Under the pieces are notes generated by a model. That model did no database searches, had not been told where the DNA came from, and worked only from the letters and a program-made list of their open reading frames with translations. Source: an uncultured Clostridia bacterium (GTDB lineage: Bacteria > Bacillota > Clostridia > Christensenellales > Pumilibacteraceae). Taken from it: a stretch of 59,142 nt of DNA. This document shows, piece after piece, positions 1-7,196 of this stretch (position 1 is its first letter; every line of letters starts with the position of its first letter). The position numbers and the translations under genes are program-made. Location: contig CAMWXP010000006.1 of NCBI GenBank assembly GCA_947178255.1, positions 1 through 59,142 on the forward strand. Direction: 5' to 3'.

Positions 1-961
1 TTTCGTTAGTGACCGGATCGGTGTAGTCGAGCTTTTCGCCCGAGAACTCCGAGTGTTTTTTGAGGTCGTAGTCGGTGCGGTCGGCAATGCCCCACAGCTC
101 GCCCCAGCCGAACGGGAACAGGTATTCGAAGTCGCTCGTCGCTTTGGAGTAGAACGAAAGCTCGGCTTTGTCGTGGTCGCGGATACGCAGGTTTTCTTTT
201 TTGATGCCCAGCTTTTGCAAAAAGTCGAAGCAGTAGTTTTTCCAATACTCGAACCATTCGAGGTCGGTGTCGGGCTTGCAGAAAAATTCCATTTCCATCT
301 GCTCGAACTCTCGCAAGCGGAAAATAAAGTTGCCGGGGGTTATCTCGTTGCGGAAGCTCTTTCCGATTTGGCAAATGCCGAACGGCACGCGAGCACGCGC
401 AGAACGCGTTACGTTTTTGAAGTTGACGAATATGCCCTGCGCCGTTTCGGGCCGGAGATAGCACGTTGACACCGTGTCCTCGGTTACGCCCTGGAAGGTC
501 TTGAACATAAGATTGAACTTTTTGACGGGCGTAAAGTTGGACTTACCGCACACGGGGCAAGGAATTTTGTGCTCGGCCACGAACGCCGACAGCGCGTCGT
601 TGTCCATTGACGCCACCGGCACGGAAAGCTTGTGCTTGTTGGCGTAGTTTTCCACAAGGTCGTCGGCGCGGCAACGACTTTTGCACGCGCGGCAGTCCAT
701 AAGCGGGTCGGAAAATCCGGCAAGGTGTCCGGACGCCTCCCATACTTTGGGGTTCATAAGTATAGCGCAGTCAAGACCGAAGTTGTTTTCGCTTTCGGTA
801 ACAAACTTTTGCCACCACGCCTTTTTGATATTGTTGTACAGCTCGACGCCGACCGGACCGTAGTCCCACGTGTTGGCAAAGCCGCCGTAAATCTCGCTGC
901 CCGCAAAGATGATTCCGCGCGACTTGCACAGCGCAACCAGCTTATCCATTGTAACCTTCAT
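1..961 (-). CDS. glyS: Glycyl-tRNA synthetase, alpha2 type (3' end outside window)
   Basis: Charges tRNA-Gly with glycine in the cytoplasm. The frame read from ATG at 961 is open to the window edge, so the C-terminal part (rest of the catalytic core and the anticodon-binding domain) is missing. The N-terminus carries the family signature [18 protein letters not shown] followed by [12 protein letters not shown] and a zinc-ribbon-like Cys region ([14 protein letters not shown]). The [11 protein letters not shown] and [11 protein letters not shown] segments are class II motif 2 surroundings. This is the single-chain homodimer type, not the glyQ/glyS heterotetramer. A Shine-Dalgarno (GAGGTG) lies just before the ATG. 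A TTGACA/TATAAT promoter is upstream and no T-box leader is visible. Product certain, end unknown. Confidence 0.95.
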   Translation of the reverse strand, partial: MKVTMDKLVALCKSRGIIFAGSEIYGGFANTWDYGPVGVELYNNIKKAWWQKFVTESENNFGLDCAILMNPKVWEASGHLAGFSDPLMDCRACKSRCRADDLVENYANKHKLSVPVASMDNDALSAFVAEHKIPCPVCGKSNFTPVKKFNLMFKTFQGVTEDTVSTCYLRPETAQGIFVNFKNVTRSARARVPFGICQIGKSFRNEITPGNFIFRLREFEQMEMEFFCKPDTDLEWFEYWKNYCFDFLQKLGIKKENLRIRDHDKAELSFYSKATSDFEYLFPFGWGELWGIADRTDYDLKKHSEFSGEKLDYTDPVTNE

Positions 962-990
962 AACCGCACCTCGGTAATATTATCGTAAAG

Positions 991-1020
991 ATTATATGAT
1001 ATATCCGCACAGTTTGTCAA
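991..1020 (-). promoter_or_regulatory. Sigma-70 promoter of glyS
   Basis: On the minus strand, -35 TTGACA (1015-1020) and -10 TATAAT (991-996) are separated by 18 bp. The expected start near 984 leaves a leader of about 23 nt containing GAGGTG before the ATG at 961. Confidence 0.75.
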
Positions 1021-1030
1021 GTCAATTAAT

Positions 1031-1180
1031 AAGGTTGAGATTCCTCGCGTTGCTCGGAATACCTTCGGTGCTTCGTAGGACAAAATTATTTTTCTTGTCA
1101 TTCTGAACGCAGTGAAGAATCTCAACCTTAATGCCGCGCAAGCGGCTCATTCTTAATTCTGCATTCTTAATTCTTAATTT
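1031..1180. repeat. Dispersed intergenic repeat (family R4 plus AT-rich R1 tail)
   Basis: A 13-bp perfect inverted repeat, AAGGTTGAGATTC at 1031 and its complement ending at 1129, encloses a segment with the phrase TCATTCTGAACGCAGTGAAG. A small CCGC/GCGG hairpin and an AT-rich tail of repeated AATTCT-type units to 1180 follow. A second element of the same layout lies at 51314-51472, and a half copy at 54271-54345. It fills the glyS-cls gap and contains no gene. It resembles a non-autonomous MITE-like or REP-like element. Confidence 0.7.
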
Positions 1181-1183
1181 GCG

Positions 1184-2722
1184 CTACATCATAGGCGCAA
1201 TCAATCGCAATACGCTTCTCGCTAACCGCGTTGTCGGAAGAACGTCGTTTACTTGTTCGGCGGTCATTTGCTCGCTTACTTCCAACGTATTCATGTAATC
1301 GGTTTTCATATCGGCAATGGTATCTACGTTATACAGTATGGCGCCGTCCTCGAAGTGAAGATAGAACGAGCGGTAATCCATATTGCACGTGCCGATAAAC
1401 GCGCGTTCGTCGTCGACAATCATCATTTTGGCGTGAATGAACCCGGGCGAATACTTGTACACCTTAACCCCCGCCTTTACAAGCACGGGCACAAACGACT
1501 TGGTAGTTTGGTAAACTATTTTTTTGTCCGGCTTTTTGGGAATTATTATCCTAACGTCCACGCCCGCAAGCGCGGCGCCGACGAGAGCGGTTTGTATCTC
1601 GTTGTCGAGTATCAGGTACGGCGTGGTAATATACACGTACCGCTTGGCGGTGGATATCATATTTATAAACGCGCTTTGTATAAGATGCTCGTCCCGTCCC
1701 GACGGTCCCGACGACAGCGGTTGCACAAACCCGACGGCTTCCGTCTTTTTGGTCGCGGTAAGATACGAGTGGTAGTCGAGCATACCCTTTTTGGAAATAA
1801 TGCTCCAAAACGACAAAAACATTATCGTAAAGCTGAGCACGGCGTCGCCGACAAACCGCATATGCGTGTCCTTCCAGTGCCCGAACCGCTCCACTTTATT
1901 GGCGTACTCGTCGGCTATATTGTTGCCGCCGGTGTACGCTATTTCGCCGTCGATTACGGTAATTTTTCTGTGCGAACGGCTGTTGAGCCGCATATCGAAG
2001 GACAGCGTTATCTTATTGAACGGCAAAACCTCTACGCCGCCCGCGCGCAAGCGCTTTATCCCCTTTTTGGGCAAAGTGAACATACTGCCGACGTCGTCGT
2101 ACATAACCTTAACTTCCACGCCCGCCGCCGCGCGCTCGATAAGCGCGGCTTCTATCTCGCTCCAAACCTGTCCATGCTCGTATATGAAATACTCCATAAG
2201 GATGAACTTTTTTGCCGCCTTGATATCGGCGAGCATTGCGGGAAAAAACTCGTCGCCCAGCGGATAGTACGTGGTGGTCGTGCCGCCGTACACGGGATAC
2301 GATCCCGAATTAAGCACCAAGTCCGCGCAAGTCGTGCCGGTAGGATTGGCAACGCCGCGCTCGCTGAGCAACGTGCCGTTAGTCATGTTGAGCAATACCT
2401 GCGACACGTCGGACGCGCGCTGTAAGCGCTTGCGCACCCGCCGCGGCGTATGCTGCCTGCCTATGAACAAATACACCAGCCACCCGAATGCCGGCGCAAG
2501 CAGTATCAATACGCACCAGCTCAATTTGTATGCGGGGTTGATATCCCGCGACACAATGTACAAGCATATAAGGAAACTGACAAACTCGAATACCAGCCAC
2601 ACCCACCAAATTTGCGCGGCGGCGTACAGCACGCCCACCACTATGAGCGTTATTTGTACAAAAAACGACAGTACGGTAATCGCCGCTTTTTGGGATAGAA
2701 GCTTGATTAGTTTTCTGAACAC
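1184..2722 (-). CDS. cls: Cardiolipin synthase (phospholipase D family)
   Basis: Makes cardiolipin from two phosphatidylglycerols at the cytoplasmic membrane. The 512-aa protein has two N-terminal membrane helices (about residues 13-35 and 40-58), a PLDNc-type juxtamembrane stretch, and two HKD motifs: HRKITVIDG with downstream GGNN (251-268) and HAKMMIVDD with GTCN (430-447). Length and architecture are typical of bacterial ClsA. The start is a GTG at 2722, preceded by AGGTGATAAA, and its own promoter lies just upstream. Monocistronic in appearance. Confidence 0.93.
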   Translation of the reverse strand: MFRKLIKLLSQKAAITVLSFFVQITLIVVGVLYAAAQIWWVWLVFEFVSFLICLYIVSRDINPAYKLSWCVLILLAPAFGWLVYLFIGRQHTPRRVRKRLQRASDVSQVLLNMTNGTLLSERGVANPTGTTCADLVLNSGSYPVYGGTTTTYYPLGDEFFPAMLADIKAAKKFILMEYFIYEHGQVWSEIEAALIERAAAGVEVKVMYDDVGSMFTLPKKGIKRLRAGGVEVLPFNKITLSFDMRLNSRSHRKITVIDGEIAYTGGNNIADEYANKVERFGHWKDTHMRFVGDAVLSFTIMFLSFWSIISKKGMLDYHSYLTATKKTEAVGFVQPLSSGPSGRDEHLIQSAFINMISTAKRYVYITTPYLILDNEIQTALVGAALAGVDVRIIIPKKPDKKIVYQTTKSFVPVLVKAGVKVYKYSPGFIHAKMMIVDDERAFIGTCNMDYRSFYLHFEDGAILYNVDTIADMKTDYMNTLEVSEQMTAEQVNDVLPTTRLARSVLRLIAPMM

Positions 2723-2754
2723 TTTATCACCTATATGTAGTATTTAACTTAATC

Positions 2755-2783
2755 ATTGTAGCATACAAGGATTGATTAGTCAA
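2755..2783 (-). promoter_or_regulatory. Sigma-70 promoter of cls
   Basis: -35 TTGACT (2778-2783), 17-bp spacer, -10 TACAAT (2755-2760). The leader is about 27 nt and includes the Shine-Dalgarno. Confidence 0.7.
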
Positions 2784-2800
2784 TTATGAATTCGGCATTA

Positions 2801-2830
2801 AAAAAGCCCTGTCATAAGACAAGGCTTTTT
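2801..2830 (-). terminator. Rho-independent terminator of the 440-aa lipoprotein gene
   Basis: GC-rich hairpin (AAGCCTTGTC/GACAGGGCTT on the minus strand) with a TTAT loop and T-tract, 19 bp past the stop of the upstream gene. An almost identical terminator follows the 944-aa paralog (7145-7175). Confidence 0.85.
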
Positions 2831-2848
2831 GATTGAGTTATTTATTGA

Positions 2849-4171
2849 TTAGTCTAAGCACGTGAATACGACCATTCCGTCCTCAAACGTAATTCTATAC
2901 GTATGAGTGCCGCTCGTGACACTGGCATTGCCCATTCCCGAGTCGAGCGTCGAGAAGTCTATGTACGTGCCATTTACTTCTTTGTACTTGGTATTATCAC
3001 CCATATCCCAAACGGCGCCCGTTCCTGCACTGTCGCTATGGCAAGTCTTAATTTTATTACCCGCGCTTAATGTGATAGTCAAGCCTTCATCGGGATCGAT
3101 ATAGCAATCGGTAGAGGGCGCCCAGCCCGCATTTGCAAAGCCTTCACCTACCAAGTACAAGCCGCCGGGAACAAGTTGGTCGACGCCGCCGTCGGTGAAC
3201 TCTATAGACCAGCAGGGATGCTCTTCGTTGCCTTCTCCGGTATCGTAGTAACGAACATAGATGCTGAACACACCCGTCGAATTGGATTTAACGGTGAACG
3301 CACCTGTCGCTTGGTTCCATGTCGCACCATGACGCTTATCGGTATCAAACATACGGGGGCCTTCCGCAGGCGTGTTGTGGTGCGCCAAAACGGTGCCCTT
3401 AATCCTGAACGTAACAACGTCGCCAGCGTTGAGCTGTACGCCGGTAGCATAATATTCGTACGTTGCCTTAGCGCCTTCGGGCGGAGCCTGAATGTTTGCC
3501 GTGTTGTCGGTAAGATACATCTTTACCTGTCCGCCGACAAGCAATTCGCCGTCGCTTTCGGGTTGAGGCGGCTGTGTACCTTGGGACGTGTACTGCGCGT
3601 ACAGCGTAGTATTCTTATCGAATATCGTTTCCAAAGTTACGGCAGTGCCGCCGGTTGACTCAGTGTACCAGCCGTTGAACGTGTAACCGCTATTTGCTGT
3701 AACGCGGGGCAGGCTTGTAAGCTTGCCGTTGGTCGTTTGCATGTAGTTGGGCGTTAGCGACATTGTGCCGTCAGTGCCTACCATAAACGTTATGGTGTAT
3801 TCCGCACCCGGCGTCGTGCCGTTATCGGTATAACGTGCGTAAATCGAGCCGCTCTTGGTGAACGTTGTGGCTGTCGTTACTTTGTTGCCGCCCGTAGCCG
3901 CGTCGTACCATGCGTCAAACTTTTTGCCGTTGGGCGCCGTAGGCGTGGGCAAAGTGGAAAGCTTGCCGTTGGTCGTCTGCGCCGTAGCGGGAGTGCCGGT
4001 GCCTTCACCGTACACGAACGTTATGGTGTATTTGCCGCCGGTAATTGTGGTCGGGTCGTTGCCGCCACCCAAAATGTCGCCGGCGTCTTTGTCGCACGCG
4101 ACAAAACCGAATGCCGCAAGTACGAACATTGTTGCGGCAAGTACCGCGATTAGGAGTCTTGATTTCTTCAT
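2849..4171 (-). CDS. InlB B-repeat lipoprotein, paralog 1 (440 aa)
   Basis: Predicted surface lipoprotein. The signal peptide ends in a lipobox-like FVAC with the lipidated Cys at 26. Two Listeria-Bacteroides (InlB B/Flg_new) repeats of about 70 aa follow (YTITFVYG...FDAWYDAATGG...YARYT and a second ending LYAQYT). Next come a beta-rich module (VGGQVKMYLTD...) and a C-terminal module that starts LVPGGLYLVGEGF and resembles the starch-binding modules of SusE-like proteins. No catalytic motif is visible. It is one of four tandem paralogs, each with Cys26, its own promoter and its own terminator. The Shine-Dalgarno GAGGGAAAT precedes the ATG. A role in carbohydrate binding or adhesion at the cell surface is inference. 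Confidence 0.85.
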   Translation of the reverse strand: MKKSRLLIAVLAATMFVLAAFGFVACDKDAGDILGGGNDPTTITGGKYTITFVYGEGTGTPATAQTTNGKLSTLPTPTAPNGKKFDAWYDAATGGNKVTTATTFTKSGSIYARYTDNGTTPGAEYTITFMVGTDGTMSLTPNYMQTTNGKLTSLPRVTANSGYTFNGWYTESTGGTAVTLETIFDKNTTLYAQYTSQGTQPPQPESDGELLVGGQVKMYLTDNTANIQAPPEGAKATYEYYATGVQLNAGDVVTFRIKGTVLAHHNTPAEGPRMFDTDKRHGATWNQATGAFTVKSNSTGVFSIYVRYYDTGEGNEEHPCWSIEFTDGGVDQLVPGGLYLVGEGFANAGWAPSTDCYIDPDEGLTITLSAGNKIKTCHSDSAGTGAVWDMGDNTKYKEVNGTYIDFSTLDSGMGNASVTSGTHTYRITFEDGMVVFTCLD

Positions 4172-4256
4172 ATTTCCCTCATGAAAAAAATTTTTTTAGC
4201 AAACACTCAAAAAGAAAACATCTATCCCTTTTTATGCGTTTACTACTGTATTTGTT

Positions 4257-4285
4257 ATTATATCACTACTTGTATAATATGTCAA
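4257..4285 (-). promoter_or_regulatory. Consensus promoter of lipoprotein paralog 1
   Basis: -35 TTGACA (4280-4285), 17-bp spacer, -10 TATAAT (4257-4262): both boxes match consensus exactly. The leader to the ATG is about 78 nt. Confidence 0.85.
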
Positions 4286-4318
4286 TACCCAAAAAGAAAA
4301 ATTTCGACTAAATTTTTA

Positions 4319-4446
4319 CCTACTTCTTTTGAAAAAGAAGTAGGCAAGAAAACTTTAAACGTGTGGTTTGGTTGTTCGTTTTGCTACTATATTCTTTCGC
4401 GCCTTTCTTGCATCCTGCTTTTTACTTCTTTTGGAAAAGAAGTAGG
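4319..4446. repeat. Two copies of hairpin repeat family R2
   Basis: Each copy is an almost perfect palindrome CTACTTCTTT...AAAGAAGTAG followed by GGCAAGAAAACTTT or a close variant: copy a at 4319-4344, copy b at about 4421-4446. Other copies lie at 10147-10170, 13346-13371 and 54195-54220. Three of the five sit 33-35 bp upstream of the -35 box of a lipoprotein paralog. Confidence 0.7.
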
Positions 4447-4564
4447 TAGGAAAACTTTTAGTGTTGTGTATTTACTTAGTTATTTGTTTTACTTTTCGCC
4501 CAATCAATTGCGTGACAATACATATTGCTTGACGCCACTATGTAATTAAGAATGCAGAATTAAA

Positions 4565-4680
4565 GCCCTCATCCGTCGCTAACGCGACACCTTCCCCCAA
4601 GGGAAGGTCATCAGTAGCAAAGCCGTTCCACATGAATACCTTCCCTCACGGGAAAGTTCTCGCCGAGGTGACGGATAACA
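4565..4680. repeat. MITE-like repeat family R3, degenerate right end
   Basis: The left end GCCCTCATCCG is followed by CCTTCCCCCAAGGGAAGG, a mid-element CCTTCCC...GGGAA palindrome, and a decayed right end (GGTGACGGATAACA in place of GGTGACGGATGAGGGC). A full copy is at 58309-58430 and half copies are at 53281-53331 and 58847-58890. No gene is seen between 4172 and 4735. Confidence 0.7.
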
Positions 4681-4735
4681 TGCGGTTGCTTCATAGGAGG
4701 GCAAATATACTAAAATCTAATCCTATTCTAAAATT

Positions 4736-4764
4736 AAAAAGAGTGGCGATACGCCACTCTTTTT
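4736..4764 (-). terminator. Rho-independent terminator of the 759-aa lipoprotein gene
   Basis: Perfect stem AAAAAGAGTGGC/GCCACTCTTTTT with a short loop, directly after the stop at 4767. Confidence 0.9.
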
Positions 4765-4766
4765 AT

Positions 4767-7046
4767 CTATTCCGCCGCCTCAAATATGAGGTAAATTCTA
4801 TCATTTGAAGTCCATGTAAACTTGAAATAGAATGTATATTTACCTGTCGTCTTTATTGCAATATTGCCGTCTGCGTTTTCAATGCAATCCAAGTCGCCGC
4901 TGTTTGAGATTTCCGAATAGCCTACTCCCTCGTTAGTGTCGGCAGTCTTGTTGAAACGAATTTTAACTTCGTCACCCGCTTGCAAATAGACCTCGATCTT
5001 GTATTGCTGGTTGTTATCATCATCGGCGCGTTCCATTTTGAAGCCGTTGCCGTAACCCGTGGTCCACGTTTGGTCTTTTTCCTGAATAACGCCGACCAAC
5101 CACGCACCCTCGCCCGAACATTCTTCAAATGTAAGACTGCTGTTGTCTACGCTCGATTCGCCACCGCCGATGCCGGGATCTTCTACATTTTCGGAGGTTA
5201 TTTCGATTTTGCCGTTAACAAGCTTAATTGTGTAATCACCTGCTTTTTTGATTACAAAATTTCCGTCGCCGTCGGTGGTAACGTAACCCTTGCCGACTGT
5301 GCTCATGCCGACTGCACTGCTCCAATCTACTCCGCCTGCCAAGCTATTGCATTTAACAATCTTGAAAGCAAACGGTTCCTCGGTGTCATCGGCGTCTTCG
5401 GTTACTTTAACGTCTATTTGACCGGATGTTGCGCCCAAGTGACCGTCTTCAACACAAGTCCAGCCAAAGTCGGCATTTACCAAATAGTAATGGCCTACAA
5501 AAATGGCAACGGGCGGTTCTTCAAAATCGTCGTTCTCTATTTCTATTTTGCCGTCGACAAGCTTAATCCTGTATGTACCGGCGGTTTCAAGTCTAATGTT
5601 TGTATTAACGTCGCCATTGGGATCATGGTCTACGGTAAGATATCCCGCACCCTTTGTTACGTCGCCTGCGTTAAGCGCAGTATCCCAGTCTATCGTGCCG
5701 AACATATCGCTGCTTTTTACAATCTTAAATTTAACAGGCTCCTCGCCGACAGTCAATTCTATCTCGCCCGAGGTTGCGCCTAAATAACCGTCTTTGGTGC
5801 AAGCGCCCCAATTAATGTAATCCAAACCTTCGCCTACCATATAGTAATGGTCTTTATGTATGGTCAGCGCGGGCTCTTCCGTGTCGGACGTTATTTCGAT
5901 ATGCCCGTCTACGCCAACCGTTATCGTATACGTACCGGGTATCGCCAGTCGGATATTTTGGTCGCTCGCCGCGGAAAGATATCCAAGGCCCTCGGTTACA
6001 CTGTTCACGTCGAGCACGCTGTCGTCCCACAATATTGCACCCGTCTTGCCGTTGGCGCACTTGGCAATCTTGAACACGACGGGGCTATCGCCTACGGTAA
6101 GCTCGTACGTGCCCGAGGTCGCGCCTATATACCCGTCTGCCGAACATTCGTTCCAACCGAACGCTGCGCCTACAAGATAGAAGTGGTTTGCTTGGAACGG
6201 TATTGTGCCGTCGTCGGCTTCTATTTTCCAATCGCCGCCTTCGGCATAGTACGCAAGCGTAAAATCAAACGTGCCCTGCTTTGCCGCAGTAAACTCGCCT
6301 GTTTTTTCGGTAACAGCCTCCATGCCAAGCCAAATGGCACCGCGCTGCGCTTCTATCAATTCTACGTCGACGTAGAACGAAATAGCGTTGCCTTCGTTTA
6401 GCTCGACGTGTACGGTATACGCCTGTTCCGCACCTTCAACCGTTGTCGCCGTAAGCATATGCTTGGTGCTGCCGACATAACAGTAGTTATTGCGCTCGGC
6501 TATAGTCGACTTATAACGCGCGTAAATAGTGCACGATTGACTGAACGATGTATTGGTGGTTACATACTCGCCGCCCGCTTCCGCCGTGTACCATCCGTTA
6601 AACACGCAGTCTTGCGGCACTGTCGGAGTAGGCAAGGAAGTGAGCTTGCCGTTTACCGTTTGCGCAGATGCGGGCGCGCCCGATCCGTCGCCGTAATCGA
6701 ACGTAACAGTAACCTCGCCTGCGCCGGGCGTATACACAGCATACACGACTTTGTCGTCAGTAAACTTTTGCGACTTGAAATTTATAATAGTGTCATCGCC
6801 CTTAGAAAGCGACCAGCCTTGAAAGGTATAGTCGGCTTTGCTTGCAGCAGGGATATCGCCTTGAACGAAACCGCTTGCGTCGGTCGTTAAAGTTTTGCTG
6901 CCGCTGATCGAACCGCCGTCGGCGTCGAACGTAACCGTGTACGTGTTGCCCGTTGAATCGTCATCACCGCACGCTACAAGCGCGCAAGCCGCAGTCGTAA
7001 ACATTGTTGCGGCAAGCGCCGCGACTAAGAGCTTAGATTTCTTCAT
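4767..7046 (-). CDS. InlB B-repeat lipoprotein, paralog 2 (759 aa)
   Basis: Signal peptide with lipobox LVAC, Cys26. Two InlB B-type repeats follow (about 34-108 and 112-180). A beta module comes next (about 190-290), then three internal repeats of about 110 aa starting HFYLVGAAFGW, HYYMVGEGLDY and HYYLVNADFGW. Each repeat contains a DGYLGATSG-type loop and a VKFKIVK-type strand. A C-terminal module (about 640-759, YKIEVYLQAGDEVKIRF) ends the protein. The FYLVG...GW pattern is reminiscent of carbohydrate-binding beta-sandwiches in SusE/F-like and pullulanase-type proteins; that is a resemblance, not a proof. Own promoter and terminator; Shine-Dalgarno GAGGAAA. Confidence 0.85.
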   Translation of the reverse strand: MKKSKLLVAALAATMFTTAACALVACGDDDSTGNTYTVTFDADGGSISGSKTLTTDASGFVQGDIPAASKADYTFQGWSLSKGDDTIINFKSQKFTDDKVVYAVYTPGAGEVTVTFDYGDGSGAPASAQTVNGKLTSLPTPTVPQDCVFNGWYTAEAGGEYVTTNTSFSQSCTIYARYKSTIAERNNYCYVGSTKHMLTATTVEGAEQAYTVHVELNEGNAISFYVDVELIEAQRGAIWLGMEAVTEKTGEFTAAKQGTFDFTLAYYAEGGDWKIEADDGTIPFQANHFYLVGAAFGWNECSADGYIGATSGTYELTVGDSPVVFKIAKCANGKTGAILWDDSVLDVNSVTEGLGYLSAASDQNIRLAIPGTYTITVGVDGHIEITSDTEEPALTIHKDHYYMVGEGLDYINWGACTKDGYLGATSGEIELTVGEEPVKFKIVKSSDMFGTIDWDTALNAGDVTKGAGYLTVDHDPNGDVNTNIRLETAGTYRIKLVDGKIEIENDDFEEPPVAIFVGHYYLVNADFGWTCVEDGHLGATSGQIDVKVTEDADDTEEPFAFKIVKCNSLAGGVDWSSAVGMSTVGKGYVTTDGDGNFVIKKAGDYTIKLVNGKIEITSENVEDPGIGGGESSVDNSSLTFEECSGEGAWLVGVIQEKDQTWTTGYGNGFKMERADDDNNQQYKIEVYLQAGDEVKIRFNKTADTNEGVGYSEISNSGDLDCIENADGNIAIKTTGKYTFYFKFTWTSNDRIYLIFEAAE

Positions 7047-7080
7047 TGTTTTCCTCGATAAAACTTATTTGTTGTTAATT

Positions 7081-7109
7081 ATTATACCACTGTAATTTGA
7101 ATATGTCAA
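7081..7109 (-). promoter_or_regulatory. Consensus promoter of lipoprotein paralog 2
   Basis: -35 TTGACA (7104-7109), 17-bp spacer, -10 TATAAT (7081-7086). The local sequence GTGGTATAAT is shared with the paralog 3 promoter. This copy lacks the R2 hairpin found upstream of the other three. Confidence 0.85.
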
Positions 7110-7112
7110 TAC

Positions 7113-7146
7113 AATTCCGAATTCATAATTCATAATTCCGAATTAA
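7113..7146. repeat. AT-rich R1 repeat (AATTCNGAATT units)
   Basis: Short run of AATTCCGAATT and AATTCATAATT units between the terminator of paralog 3 and the promoter of paralog 2. The same unit recurs in most gaps of the window. Confidence 0.65.
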
Positions 7147-7175
7147 AAAAGCCCTGTCATAAGACAGAGCTTTTT
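7145..7175 (-). terminator. Rho-independent terminator of the 944-aa lipoprotein gene
   Basis: Hairpin AAAGCTCTGTC/GACAGGGCTTT with ATAA-type loop and flanking A/T tracts, 21 bp past the stop. Near copy of the 2801-2830 terminator. Confidence 0.85.
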
Positions 7176-7196
7176 GTGTTGATTAGCTGTTACATT

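Noticed and set aside
962..1180. T-box riboswitch in front of glyS
   Set aside because: The leader from the predicted promoter is only about 23 nt, and upstream sequence is an R4/R1 repeat without T-box elements.
4181..4549. 122-aa plus-strand frame in the 4172-4766 gap
   Set aside because: It covers the lipoprotein promoter and two R2 repeats; the protein repeats the R2 sequence and has no family features.
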